From positions 71,523,823-71,587,822 of the forward strand of contig NC_037092.1 of assembly GCF_002994745.2 (NCBI RefSeq): 64,000 bases of DNA, read 5' to 3'. Every line of letters starts with the position of its first letter. Position 1 is the stretch's first letter. Under the pieces are notes generated by a model. That model did no database searches. It saw only the letters and a program-made list of their open reading frames with translations, and was not told where the DNA came from. Below are positions 10,336 to 20,465 of the stretch, piece by piece. The DNA is from Rosa chinensis. Lineage: Eukaryota; Streptophyta; Magnoliopsida; Rosales; Rosaceae. The position numbers were made by a program, and so were the translations under genes.

Positions 10336-12525
10336 ATGGATCCACGTTTCTCTGAATTTCCCAATTTCAATGATCAAACCCTTTTGCCCGATATGTTGAA
10401 TGAGTACCCAAGTAGTGACCCTTTTGAAGATCTCAGCTTTTCGGACCCAAACCCCAGTAACTCTGCTCTATCATCTAGCTTTAGCCCCGAGGGAGATGAT
10501 GTTGAGTTTTCTGATAGTGTGCTCAAGTACATAAACCAGGTGCTTATGGAGGAGGACATGGAGTCAAAGCCATGTATGTTCCCTGATCCTTTGGCTCTTC
10601 AAGCCACTGAGGAGTCTCTTTATGAGGTTATTGGGGGAGGGAAGTACCCAATTTCCCAAGACCAAAACCCTCTTTGTGTTGATCAAAATGTTCAGAGCCC
10701 AGATGGCGGTTATTTTTCTGGAAGTTCCAGTGATTCTAGCTCCAGTCCTGGTTCTTCCGTTGACTCTTGCCCGGTCACTGCTCAGTTTGTAGGGACTAGG
10801 AGCTCTATATTGCAAAACCCTATTCCTGAAAACTTTGTTTTCCAGTCCCCTTCCAGGGCTAGGTCTCAATCGTCGTCGGATGGGTATGGCAATGGGAATG
10901 GGATGGTGGCTTCTTATAGGAGTGAGCTAATGGTTCCTGATGTGCTTAGTAAGAATGAATTGTTAGTGCAGTTTAACCTAGGGGCAGAGGAGGGTAGTAA
11001 GTTTCTTCCTAGAGGTCAATTGATTAGTGCGGAGGGCAACAAGATGTATGCTGTGGTGAATAAAAAGGCTGGAGATGTGGTAGTAACAACGCAGAAGAAT
11101 GGGAGTGAGCAATTTCATGTTGGTTCAAGAGGAAAAAAGAATCATCAAAGGGAAGATATAGATTTGGAGGATGGGAGGAGTAACAAGCAACCAGCAGTTT
11201 TTATGGACGATGAGGAGGGTGAGCTGTCTGATATTTTTGACAAGGTGTTGCTCTGTAAGCCTTTGGAGAGTAAAGACGATGAAGCCAGTCAGAATGGAGC
11301 AAACAATGGCCTGCAGCAGGATGTGCAATCTGTTGGAATTGGTAATGGGAAGGGTCGCGGCAAGATTCACAGCAACAAGAAGGAAGTGATAGATTTGAGG
11401 GCTCTTCTGATTTTATGTGCACAAGCTGTTTCTGTTGATGATCGCGAGACTGCTAGTGAGCTACTAAAGCAGATTATGCAGCACTCTTCCCCATTTGGTG
11501 ATTGTGCTCAGAGGTTGGCTCATTGCTTTGCAAATGCTCTTGAAGCGCGGTTAGCTGGCACTGGAACTCAAATATATACTGCTTTATGTGCTAAACGAAT
11601 GTCAGCTGCTGATATGCTGAAGTTTTATCAAGCTTATATTGCAGCCTGCCCATTCATGAAGATGTCCATGATCTTTGCAAACCATATGATTTTAAAAGCA
11701 GCTGAGAAAGCAGAAACACTTCATATAATAGATTTTGGTATCCTTTATGGTTTTCAGTGGCCTGCTCTCATTCATTGCCTTTCAAGAAGACCTGGTGGAC
11801 CTCCCAAATTACGTATTACAGGGGTAGAGCTCCCCTTAAGTGGTTTTCGACCAAAAGAAAGAGTCCAAGAGACAGGGCATCGCTTGGCAAAGTATTGTAA
11901 GCGATTTAATGTTCCTTTTGAGTACATTGCCATAGCCAAAAAATGGGAAACTGTCCAATTTGATGACCTCAAAGTTCAAAGAAATGAGGTGCTTGCTGTT
12001 AATTGTCTCTGCCGATTTAAGAACCTCCTTGATGAGACCGTTGTGGTAAACAGTCCAAGGGATACTGTTCTAAATTTAATTAGGAAGTTAAATCCTGATG
12101 TCTTTGTCCAAAGTGTTGTTAATGGATCCTATCATGCACCCTTCTTTGTTTCACGCTTCCGAGAGGCACTATTCCACTTCTCTGCATTGTTTGATATGTT
12201 TGATAACAATTTGCCTCGTGAAGATCTGATGAGATTAGGGTTTGAGAAAGAGTTTATTGGACGTGAAGTTGTGAATATAGTAGCTTGTGAGGGTTCAGAA
12301 AGAACTGTGAGGCCAGAAACATATAAGCAGTGGCAGGTTCGGAACATGAGGGCTGGGTTCAGACAGCTGCCCTTGGACCGTGAAGTCATGAACAAAATAA
12401 AGGATAAAGTAAAAACGGGGTACAGCCCTGATTTTGTGGTTGATGAGGATGGCCGCTGGATGCTGCAGGGATGGAAGGGCAGAATTATGTTTTGTTCCGC
12501 CTGTTGGGCATTGCCTAGGACTTGA
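10336..12525 (+). CDS. GRAS transcription factor, LISCL type (SCARECROW-like 14/33-like), gene 1
   Basis: An uninterrupted 729-codon frame from ATG 10336 (context ACCATGG) to TGA 12523-12525. The in-frame codons before it contain no ATG, which decides the start. The N-terminus is disordered and Ser/Asn-rich with the LISCL acidic signature (VLKYINQVLMEEDMESKPCM, about residues 60-80). The GRAS domain fills residues ~351-729: leucine heptad I from VIDLRALLILCAQAV, VHIID-type motif LHIIDFGILYGFQW at ~462, heptad II, PFYRE region, RVER-like ETYKQWQVR, and the SAW end WKGRIMFC...CW. It is intronless, as is usual for this subfamily. LISCL members act as nuclear transcriptional coactivators; Arabidopsis SCL14 partners TGA bZIP factors in xenobiotic responses. 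That specific role is inferred from the family, not shown here. Confidence 0.95.
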   Translation: MDPRFSEFPNFNDQTLLPDMLNEYPSSDPFEDLSFSDPNPSNSALSSSFSPEGDDVEFSDSVLKYINQVLMEEDMESKPCMFPDPLALQATEESLYEVIGGGKYPISQDQNPLCVDQNVQSPDGGYFSGSSSDSSSSPGSSVDSCPVTAQFVGTRSSILQNPIPENFVFQSPSRARSQSSSDGYGNGNGMVASYRSELMVPDVLSKNELLVQFNLGAEEGSKFLPRGQLISAEGNKMYAVVNKKAGDVVVTTQKNGSEQFHVGSRGKKNHQREDIDLEDGRSNKQPAVFMDDEEGELSDIFDKVLLCKPLESKDDEASQNGANNGLQQDVQSVGIGNGKGRGKIHSNKKEVIDLRALLILCAQAVSVDDRETASELLKQIMQHSSPFGDCAQRLAHCFANALEARLAGTGTQIYTALCAKRMSAADMLKFYQAYIAACPFMKMSMIFANHMILKAAEKAETLHIIDFGILYGFQWPALIHCLSRRPGGPPKLRITGVELPLSGFRPKERVQETGHRLAKYCKRFNVPFEYIAIAKKWETVQFDDLKVQRNEVLAVNCLCRFKNLLDETVVVNSPRDTVLNLIRKLNPDVFVQSVVNGSYHAPFFVSRFREALFHFSALFDMFDNNLPREDLMRLGFEKEFIGREVVNIVACEGSERTVRPETYKQWQVRNMRAGFRQLPLDREVMNKIKDKVKTGYSPDFVVDEDGRWMLQGWKGRIMFCSACWALPRT

Positions 12526-13896
12526 AATGCATGATTGGTATAATTGACTCGCACAATTTTGTCAAATACAACTTCTTTCCAACATTAAAGTTAAAGAAAG
12601 TTAAAGAGCTTGGTGTACAAGAACTTTAATTCAATTGTGGTAACAATGCATGTGGACTTTAGCAGTTGTTACTTCTCTCTCACTGCCTCCATGTTTGGGG
12701 ACTTGGAAGAGCAGCAACTGTTGTAGTTGTGTGTGCGTGTTTTTTCTTTTCCTTTTTTTGGGCCAATTGTTGTAGTTGTGTTTTAGATATGTAACTATTG
12801 TATATTAGTTAGCACCATCCCACTGTAGGTTGCTGTATTGTGTTGCTGATTTGTCAAGTTCTAGTCTGGGTTCTGGATCCTCCCCTGTAAATGTTTTTGA
12901 TCAGGTGCCTTTTATGCAGCTTTTATATACGGCGAAAGCTGGTCCAATTGGCTACCGCCTTAAAGTTCTCCCCTCTTGCATTTCAAACCGCTGTATATCT
13001 TTTGTTTTTGAGTTGGTTTTATGATTATGAAGTACTAGTTTACTGTTGAATCATATATTTGAATTGGCAGAAGTTTGATTTGGTCTCTGGTTTTTGTAAT
13101 ACTTCATCTAACTTGTGAAAGAAGAAAAGTAAGAAGAGGAAGACATGAACTAAGAAAAAGTACAGAAACAAAGACTTGCTTGGATATGACTTGTTAGAAT
13201 CGGCAGTGAAAGAAGAATCGTCAGCACCATTTCTTATGTATCCAATTTGCTGATGAACGCAGCCCTTTGAATTTTGCAAGAGACATCGACTGATATAGAA
13301 ACAGAGTAGTGCCGCAAAGGATGTCACATGTATCTGAGATCCAGAAACGTGTATACTGAGAAGCTAAAGCCTAATCTGACTAGTTGTCCCCAGCACAAAT
13401 TCACAATAGTCTACTCTTTTCTTTTCTTTTCTTTTCTTTTTTTGGTTCTTTGGCAAAGCCTCATCGCAAAGTCTAACATACCATTGGGTCCATTTCTATG
13501 ATAGAAACCAAGCATTGATAGAACGAAGTCACAAAGCAGATATTAGAGGTGACCTCATCAACTCTGACGCAAACTCGATGAGGGCTGTGATGCCATTGAT
13601 GTTTCTCATGCTCTCCAATGCATCTTACTGTATGCATGAGGATCTGTGGTACAATTTTTTTTTCTTTCCAAAATTAGATGGCGGATTGGATCCTCTGCTG
13701 GGTTATTTGGGTTTATGGGTCTGGGTTACATGAGCAAATGAGTCGTACTTTCAAGACACTTTTTGGTGTTTATGGTGTGCTAGATGTGAATCCTCGACTT
13801 TGTAGTATAGTCTATAATTGAAATACATTAGACTATTAGAGTATCCATCTCCAGGAAAGTATTTTTGTAAGATTTTGCTTTCTTTTTCTGGAGAAT
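12526..13896. other. 3' flank of GRAS gene 1 and intergenic DNA
   Basis: T-rich 3' UTR-like sequence to roughly 12830, then unremarkable AT-rich DNA with a CTTTT microsatellite near 13418-13440. No gene or repeat family is recognised. Two CDS-like stretches (12830-13024, 13515-13733) show no domain or codon bias and are not annotated as genes. Confidence 0.4.
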
Positions 13897-14120
13897 GGTA
13901 ACTTTGGTCACTAAACTATGACTCATTCGACACTTTGGTTATTTAAGTTTAAAATATATCACTTTGATCAATCAAGTATTACACTGTCATTCACAAAATT
14001 CACTTTGTTGTGAAAAAAAATACTCTTTGAGTGACTTTTGTGAATGATAATGTAATACTTAGTGACCAAAGTGATACCAAAGTGATATATTCGAAACTTA
14101 GGTGACCAAAGTGTCGAATG

Positions 14121-14130
14121 AGTCATAGTT
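14121..14130. repeat. Target-site duplication of the SINE, left copy
   Basis: AGTCATAGTT, identical to 14245-14254. Both copies belong to the foldback arm into which the SINE inserted. Confidence 0.75.
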
Positions 14131-14244
14131 TTTTTTATTTTTATTTTTTTTTATATATATAAAAAACCCCACCCCATTCCCACCCTTGATGGGGCTCGAA
14201 CTCCTGACCTCTTATATATGAGATCAAAGCCTTACCACCCCACC
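14131..14244 (-). mobile_element. tRNA-derived SINE, 114 bp
   Basis: Flanked by a perfect 10-bp direct repeat AGTCATAGTT (14121-14130 and 14245-14254), the hallmark of L1-mediated insertion. On the minus strand it opens with GGTGGGGTGGTAAGGC, an A-box-like segment. About 35 bp later it has GAGTTCGAGCCCC, a good pol III B box. It ends in an A/T-rich tail (AAAAATAAAAATAAA type). The head is typical of tRNA-derived plant SINEs; the body between B box and tail is very short. Confidence 0.75.
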
Positions 14245-14424
14245 AGTCATAGTTGAATTTTCTATTCTTTTTCTTCCAGTTAAGTCATTTTGTTGTGAGA
14301 AAAAAATATTCTTTAGGTGACTTTTGTGAATGACTGTGTAATATTTGAGTGACTAAATTGATATATTCGAAACTTGAGTGATCAAGATATAAAATGAGTC
14401 ATAATTGAATGACTATATAACGAG

Positions 14425-15682
14425 TAGAGACAGGGAGACAGACTCGTACGTCCACTACCAATTGTGGAGATATTTTCTTCACCAAAAAAGGCAAAAAGCT
14501 TATTAATCCTTATCTGGTGTTCAATGTATCTGCCATCATCAACTCAGGGCCCACGTGCATTCACATTTTTTTGTACTAAGTGATCATATTTCTAGGATCT
14601 CGTTTTGCCAAAAAAAGGTGATAGAGATGCCTCTGGAATCTGGATGAAGGCCAGAAGGACCACACAACATGGACATATGCGTGTGATTGAAGATGAGAGA
14701 CTGATAAACGACAGGCAACTAGACAAGAAAGTCCTGAAGGTCTTTATTAATATCACTGGTTTGGTTTTTGCAAATTGCAAACTACTGACTCTAGAATTTG
14801 GAGGTCGAATCAGAATTCAGAAGAAGATTCAAACCCAAAATTGCTCATCTCTTTCCTTATCTCCCAATTAAGGCATTAAGGCACTTGCATTAAGACATGC
14901 GAACACCAAAGTAAAGTGTTCCATTACATTATGGTCCTAAAGTGGTCATTAAAGTCTAAACACGTCCCAAAATGCCACTAAAGGTATTGTCTTATATTTT
15001 ATTGAATTTTCCGATTGCCAGATAAACATCAGGGAATTATGATGTCGTTTCATGATCATGGTAAGTAAGTACAAGCAAGTTGATTTATTAATAAGACACT
15101 AAAATACTTTTACGTTAATTAATTTTATTGGAGAAATTTTAAATGCACCATTCATTTAATTTCTCATATTAATATTTTCTTAAAATATCTTATACTTTGG
15201 TAAAAAATAAAATATTTAATTAAATGTAGAACTCAAATTACTTTAAATATCCCTAATCTACAATATCTTATTATTTAACTATATTAAGACTACTATTTGC
15301 ATGATTAGTATATAATAATATATTGATGTTTTGTAGAAAAAAAAACAGAAGAAAAGGAATAAAAAAAGGAGCGAAGTAGGCCTTACTAAGCAATCCAGGC
15401 TCTATTAAGACTTCCCATACCTTTCAAAAAAAAAAAGACTTCCCATAAACCCTAACTAAGGGTACACAAGATAGACTTGATCTGTGTATGGTTGTTTTTT
15501 ATAATTGTATGTGTAAATTTGAATAATTTTATTCAAAAAAGTATAAAATTAGGTGATTGCGTGACACCGCAAATAATGAATATATTTCTATTTAAAGGGA
15601 AGAGAAAGCCTTATTATACAAGACAAGCACATAATTTCGGAGGTTTCCGGTGGACCTCTTTGTTTATCTATTTAATTGCTAA
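14425..15682. other. Intergenic DNA, no feature recognised
   Basis: Strongly AT-rich with many homopolymer runs. A short direct repeat 'GACTTCCCATA' occurs twice around a poly-A stretch near 15410-15445. No coding or element signature is seen. Confidence 0.4.
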
Positions 15683-17086
15683 AAGGATGGACTATATCCT
15701 AAAAAGATGAGTGCTCATAAGTTTTCCTGCTTATTTGAATCAAACCCATCATGATGGGGCCGCAGCTTTGATCTCACATGAAGAAAAAGATCAAAAGCAC
15801 CTGTTTTCTTCTGATTGAATAATTGGGGCAACCTCATTAAGTTAATCAAATGTATGAATGTATGATCAGTTCAGAGTATCGGACCTTATCTAGCTCTATT
15901 ATTCCAACCTGATTACGTCACGTGCTCTCTGACTCTCTAAATTTTATGTTATCTACAGTAATAATTAGTGTGAAAGGGAATTAAACAATTGGTTAGTTAA
16001 TAATAATCTGAGATCGATTACCAGAAGTTCCATTCTTGTTCTTCACGAATACCAAATGGACCCCTAGTGATGATAGTCTTTCACTGATAGAGACTTGCAC
16101 TAGCTGGCTTGGTGATCAAGCCATAAGGGGAAACCGGTGGCTCTGAGTCTTATCGGTAGCTTCAGCTAGTTTGAATGTGTCAAACGACTCATTATTTTTT
16201 ATTTTATTTTTCATAATATTTGATTGACTGCGGTTGGCTACCAAATACTCTTGAATAGGATTTCATATTCCTAAGTCCTAACTAGTTGATTATATTTGAA
16301 CGATAAAATACGATGACAAGTTTTGGGTAAGCAACCAACAAGCACGTTGGTAGACTACTAGCTATGAAGAGGTTGGTTTATACCATAAAGAGTGTTTAGT
16401 AGCCAAGCACTTAGATTTTAAGATGTTGTACTCATGAAAAAGTGATGAATTTTATAGTGAAAGACATTTAGAGATAGTGGAAACTCCGTTTAAATTTTTT
16501 CTCATTAATTAAAACAACTTTATAAGTTAGAGTTGTGATTCATTTCTTGTCATAAATGTCTTTTTAAAAGATACATTAGAATCCTTGTGAATCAAAGATT
16601 AGGACAATCACTATTCACTTCCTAATTTATAATTATAGAGAAATTATATAAATGTAAATCGGTTTCATGATATACTAAACTAATACTCTAATAGCATATG
16701 ATGAATTGGAAGTGCGAGCTATGAAGTTATCATTTGCATTAACATTTTTAGCACTAAGAGTTTTAGAAAATGGCTTGAGAAGGTTTATGTAGAAGATGAC
16801 TGAACTTTATTTGTGACTATTATTAAATCTCTTGGAGAATCGAGAATTAATATTGTTGATGACATAAATTTCACATTTTGTCACATGGTAAAGCAAAGAA
16901 GAGACTGAGAATGGAGGCCAAAACCAAATCCGAGGTTGTAGAGTCAGACTTGTGCATGACCAGATCATCAGAACAATCCAAATCGCCAGGAAAGGCAGAC
17001 TGGTCTACCCGGTACCGTACATAACCACCCCGGTCACACAAAAACCTATGTTCCGAGAAACTTCCTCACAAGGGTCTGTCTCAGCT

Positions 17087-17096
17087 TTTATATAGC
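17087..17096 (+). promoter_or_regulatory. TATA box of GRAS gene 2
   Basis: TTTATATAGC, followed by C/T-rich leader sequence. The same element (TATATATAGCAC) is kept in the paralogous unit near 37436-37447. Confidence 0.55.
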
Positions 17097-17217
17097 ACTA
17101 CCACTCCTGGCTGGGTTTGATGCTTCTCGAGTCTTTAACCCTTTCCCTTCTCAAATCTCAAAGCTTTCTTCCAGTTACGCCAGCCCTTCAACTTCTTTGC
17201 CTTCCTCTTCAGTAAAG

Positions 17218-17453
17218 GTTCGTTCTTTGCTTATATATTGAGTCTTGGACTTGAGCCCCTCTTGCTTTTAGTGAGAATTCTGATGTGTTGTTGAGGTTTT
17301 TGAGCTTTACTATTGATTTGGTGTTGTTGGGTATGGAAAAGTTTATGCTTTTGCTACCATGGTGGGGTTGTTTTGATTGTGTGTGTTAGATTTCATTTAA
17401 AGGGTTTAGTACTTTAGTCACCGTTTTGATTCGGGGTTAACGGTTTTACTCAG
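17218..17453 (+). other. Probable 5'-UTR intron of GRAS gene 2 (236 bp)
   Basis: Donor AAAG|GTTCGT and acceptor TTTTACTCAG|AATTTG lie 19 bp before the ATG. The interior is T-rich with branch-like sequences. Both junctions are conserved in gene 3, where the intron is only 86 bp. A 5'-UTR intron before an intronless CDS is common in LISCL genes. Confidence 0.65.
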
Positions 17454-17472
17454 AATTTGATTGTTTGTGATT

Positions 17473-19971
17473 ATGGATCCACCTCACACTGGACTCCCTG
17501 ATTTCATGAACGACATTGATTTCGAGTCCATGTTACCCAATTCATCTCAATTCCCAGAAATCCCAAATCAGTACCAATTTAACCAGCTCTCTCCAGACCT
17601 TGACTCTTTGAGCAATCAGTTTTCAATTCCACCGGAGCCGGTATCCGGTAATTTTGTTCCTCCAATTAGTGTCAGCACAGAAGGAGAGTCACTTCTTCCG
17701 AACGGAGGCTCATTTTCCCTTCCTACAACTGTGAGCCCCGGAGTAGATTCTAAGTCCTCTGATGATCTTGACTTCTCTGAAACTGTTTTCAAGTATGTAA
17801 ACCAGATGCTTATGGAAGAGAACATAGAGGAAAAGCCCCTCATGCTCTATGATGATCCATTGGGCCTTCGTGGCACTGAGAAATCGTTCTATGAAGTTCT
17901 TGGTCAACAGTATCCCTTCTCACCCAATCAGCAACCACTTTATGATGATCAACCCAATCAGCAACCGCTTTATGTTGATCGAAAAGATGAGAGCCCTGAT
18001 AGTTACTTTTCTGGTAACAGTAGTGATTTCAATACTGGCAGTAGTCCTAGTGCTGGCACTAGCAACTCCGTTGATTCTCAATCGCTTGGTGATTATGGAG
18101 AGCAGAAGCCATCTTTATCAGAAACCTCTCATTCAAGGGACAGTGTTTACCAGTTTAATTCTCATTCCAATTCCAATTCGCGGTTGTCCGTTCCTCTGAC
18201 AAATAGCCTGTCTAGTTTTGGCGGTGGGATGTCTGAATCTTCTGTAAATCAGTTTCTGGCTCAGAATATATTTACAGATAGTGAATCTGTGTTGCAGTTT
18301 CAGAGAGGGTTAGAGCAAGCAAGTAAGTTCCTTCCCAAAGTTAATCCATTAGTGATTAATTTGGAAAGCAGCACAGTGTCTCCAGAAGTGAAAGGACATG
18401 CTCCAACTGATATCGTAAACAAGGAAAAGAGTGAGAGGAAGAACCGACCTAGTAGGCGAAGGGGAAGGAGGAAATCACCGAATGGGTCAAGGGAAAGAAA
18501 GAACTCACCTGATGGGTCAAGGGAAAGGAAGAACTCACCTGATGGGTCAAGGGGGAGGAAGAATCATGAGCGAGAAGATGTGGATTCTGAAGAAGGGAGG
18601 AGTAGCAAGCAGTCCGCAATTTATAAGGGGGAGGAGGATGAATTATCTGAGATGTTTGACAAGGTCTTGCTTTTCGACGGGTCTAATCTGTCTTCATGTG
18701 GCTCTTGTGGTGACAATGTAGATGTGCAGAATGAAGAAAGCAAAAACTTGCAGCCCAATGGACAGCCACAAGCATCAAATGATGAAGGTGGGACGGCTCG
18801 TGCGAAGAAACAAGGCAAGAAGAAGGAAACTGTGGATTTAAGGAATCTTCTGATTCTGTGTGCACAAGCGGTGTCTACCAATGATTTTAGGACCTCCACA
18901 GAACTACTAAAGCAAATTAGGCAGCATTCTTCCCCTTTTGGTGATGGATCTCAAAGGTTGGCTCATTTCTTTGCAAATGGACTTGAGGCACGAATGGCTG
19001 GTACTGGCACTGGAACCCAGTTTTATTATATTTCCGTTGCTTCCAAACGGAAGGCTGTTGATAAGTTGAAATGTTACCAAGTTCATCTTTCAGCTTGCCC
19101 TTTTAAGAGAATGTCAATGTTCTTTAAAAACAAGATGATTTTGAAGATGGCTGAGAAAGCAACTACCCTCCATATTGTAGATTTTGGTATCCTGTATGGT
19201 TTTCAGTGGCCAATCCTTATCCACAAGCTTTCAATGAGACCTGGTGGGCCTCCCAAGCTACGAATTACAGGGATAGAGGTTCCCCAACCTGGATTTCGTC
19301 CAGCAGAGTGGATTGAAGAGACTGGACGCCGCTTGGCGAGATATTGCAAGCGCTTTAATGTTCCTTTTGAGTTTAATGCGATAGCGTCGCAGAATTGGGA
19401 ATCCATCCAAGTAGAGCACCTCAAGGTTGAGAGGAATGAGGTGCTTGCTGTGAATTGTATGTTACGGTTCACGAATCTACTGGATGAGACAGTTGAAGTG
19501 AACTGTCCAAGAGATTCTGTTCTAAAGCTAATCAGGAGGTTGAAACCAGATATTTTTGTTCATACTATTGTTAATGGTGCCTACAATGCCCCTTTCTTTG
19601 TCACTCGATTTCGGGAGGCTCTCTTCCACTTCTCTGCCTTGTATGATGCATTTGATGTTAATATACCCCGTGACAGTCCAGAGAGGTTGGTGTTTGAAAC
19701 AGAGTTCTATGGCCAGGAGGCCATGAATGTGATAGCATGTGAGGGGATACAGAGGGTTGAGAGGGCTGAGACATACAAGCAATGGCAGGTACGTTGTCAA
19801 AGGGCTGGTTTAAAGGTGTTGCCATTGAACCAAGAGTTAGTGAAGGCGTTTAGGGATAAGGTGAAGGCATGGTACCACAAAGATTTCGCAATTGATCAAG
19901 ATAGTGATTGGATGCTTCAAGCATGGAAGGGCCGAATTGTCTATGCTTCTTCTTGTTGGGTGCCTGCATAG
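17473..19971 (+). CDS. GRAS transcription factor, LISCL type (SCARECROW-like 14/33-like), gene 2
   Basis: 832 codons from ATG 17473 (ATTATGGATCC) to TAG 19969-19971. The in-frame codons before it lack an ATG. The N-terminal half is long, Ser/Asn/Pro/Gln-rich and low in complexity, with the LISCL acidic motif VFKYVNQMLMEENIEEKP at about residues 105-122. A basic stretch near residues 318-365 contains a 10-residue tandem repeat (RKNSPDGSRE type) and could act as a nuclear localisation signal. The GRAS domain spans ~454-832: VDLRNLLILCAQAV, LHIVDFGILYGFQW at ~566, the conserved PFYRE core, ETYKQWQVR, and SAW end WKGRIVYASSCW. It is a close paralogue of gene 3 (37664-40105). Probable nuclear coactivator. 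Confidence 0.95.
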   Translation: MDPPHTGLPDFMNDIDFESMLPNSSQFPEIPNQYQFNQLSPDLDSLSNQFSIPPEPVSGNFVPPISVSTEGESLLPNGGSFSLPTTVSPGVDSKSSDDLDFSETVFKYVNQMLMEENIEEKPLMLYDDPLGLRGTEKSFYEVLGQQYPFSPNQQPLYDDQPNQQPLYVDRKDESPDSYFSGNSSDFNTGSSPSAGTSNSVDSQSLGDYGEQKPSLSETSHSRDSVYQFNSHSNSNSRLSVPLTNSLSSFGGGMSESSVNQFLAQNIFTDSESVLQFQRGLEQASKFLPKVNPLVINLESSTVSPEVKGHAPTDIVNKEKSERKNRPSRRRGRRKSPNGSRERKNSPDGSRERKNSPDGSRGRKNHEREDVDSEEGRSSKQSAIYKGEEDELSEMFDKVLLFDGSNLSSCGSCGDNVDVQNEESKNLQPNGQPQASNDEGGTARAKKQGKKKETVDLRNLLILCAQAVSTNDFRTSTELLKQIRQHSSPFGDGSQRLAHFFANGLEARMAGTGTGTQFYYISVASKRKAVDKLKCYQVHLSACPFKRMSMFFKNKMILKMAEKATTLHIVDFGILYGFQWPILIHKLSMRPGGPPKLRITGIEVPQPGFRPAEWIEETGRRLARYCKRFNVPFEFNAIASQNWESIQVEHLKVERNEVLAVNCMLRFTNLLDETVEVNCPRDSVLKLIRRLKPDIFVHTIVNGAYNAPFFVTRFREALFHFSALYDAFDVNIPRDSPERLVFETEFYGQEAMNVIACEGIQRVERAETYKQWQVRCQRAGLKVLPLNQELVKAFRDKVKAWYHKDFAIDQDSDWMLQAWKGRIVYASSCWVPA
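18481..18560 (+). repeat. 30-bp coding tandem repeat in GRAS gene 2
   Basis: Units begin at 18481, 18511 and 18541 (the last incomplete) and encode the 10-residue unit RKNSPDGSRE. Gene 3 has one unit fewer, so the array changed in length after the segmental duplication. Confidence 0.8.
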
Positions 19972-20056
19972 GATTCTTGCAAAGCATTTTCTTCTTTTTG
20001 AAGTTTGATCTTCTGTGAGAACTGAAGATGAAAAGGCTGTCATAACCAGTTCACAG

Positions 20057-20237
20057 GTATTATTTCCTCTTGCATTTTAGTATTCCTTTTTTTCATTCAT
20101 GCATATATTTTTCTTGTGTTAGTAAGAGGTTCTGCTTCTATACTATAAAGTTGGTCACTGACAGTGATGAATTTGAATTATTTGACCGACTCAGCAACAG
20201 AAAAAGAAGCTGACCATATTGATATCATGCTTTGCAG
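20057..20237 (+). other. Possible 3'-UTR intron of GRAS gene 2 (181 bp)
   Basis: Donor TTCACAG|GTATTATTT and acceptor CATGCTTTGCAG|GTCAATTG bracket T-rich DNA. Both sites are present in gene 3 (40194-40373) with nearly the same spacing. An intron after the stop codon would put a junction about 85 nt downstream of the stop, a context that can trigger nonsense-mediated decay. Confidence 0.4.
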
Positions 20238-20465
20238 GTCAATTGTGGCAGTACTTTCTTCTTGCAGAAGAACGTTAAGGAGGAGAGATGATTTGCTTAG
20301 ATGGTTGCTGCATCATTTCTTTGGACTCAAATAGATGCGATATCGGAAGGCTTTTTTGGTCATGATAAATGACAATCGAGTTATCGATTCTTGTATGATG
20401 TATAGTTGTCTAGACTCTAAATGCAGTTGGTTGTATGACTATGGACAATAACTGCTTAGATAAGA

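Larger units (their letters stand above)
13897..14424. mobile_element. Foldback/MITE-like element with duplicated right arm, interrupted by a SINE
   Basis: The left arm (13897 to ~14000: 'CTTTGGTCACTAAACTATG', 'ACTCATTCGACACTTTGG') is the inverse of a right arm at ~14035-14130 ('CCAAAGTGTCGAATGAGT'). A second, more diverged right arm follows at ~14330-14424 ('GATATATTCGAAACTTG', 'AATGAGTCATAATTGAATG'). This gives a long stem with a small loop. There is no coding capacity. The presence of two right arms suggests an internal duplication or a fused pair of copies. No certain target duplication was found. Confidence 0.6.
15683..20465 (+). repeat. Segmental duplication, copy A (GRAS gene 2 unit)
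   Basis: From 'AGGATGGACTATATCCTAAA' to just after 'TATGGACAATAA' this segment matches 35666-40603 in the same order and orientation. The match includes about 1.5 kb of upstream DNA, the 5'-UTR intron, the CDS and the 3' UTR. Homology stops abruptly at both sides. The coding parts are nearly identical; the upstream parts carry more indels. Confidence 0.9.

Noticed and set aside
10374..12554. Antisense open stretches overlapping GRAS gene 1 (e.g. 10564-10869, 12132-12554)
   Set aside because: They mirror the codon composition of the GRAS gene; no domain or independent promoter is seen.
17849..18199. Overlapping plus-strand frame in the GRAS gene 2 N-terminus, also present in gene 3 (38019-38360)
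   Set aside because: It is conserved only because the two genes are near-identical; no start context or domain supports translation.
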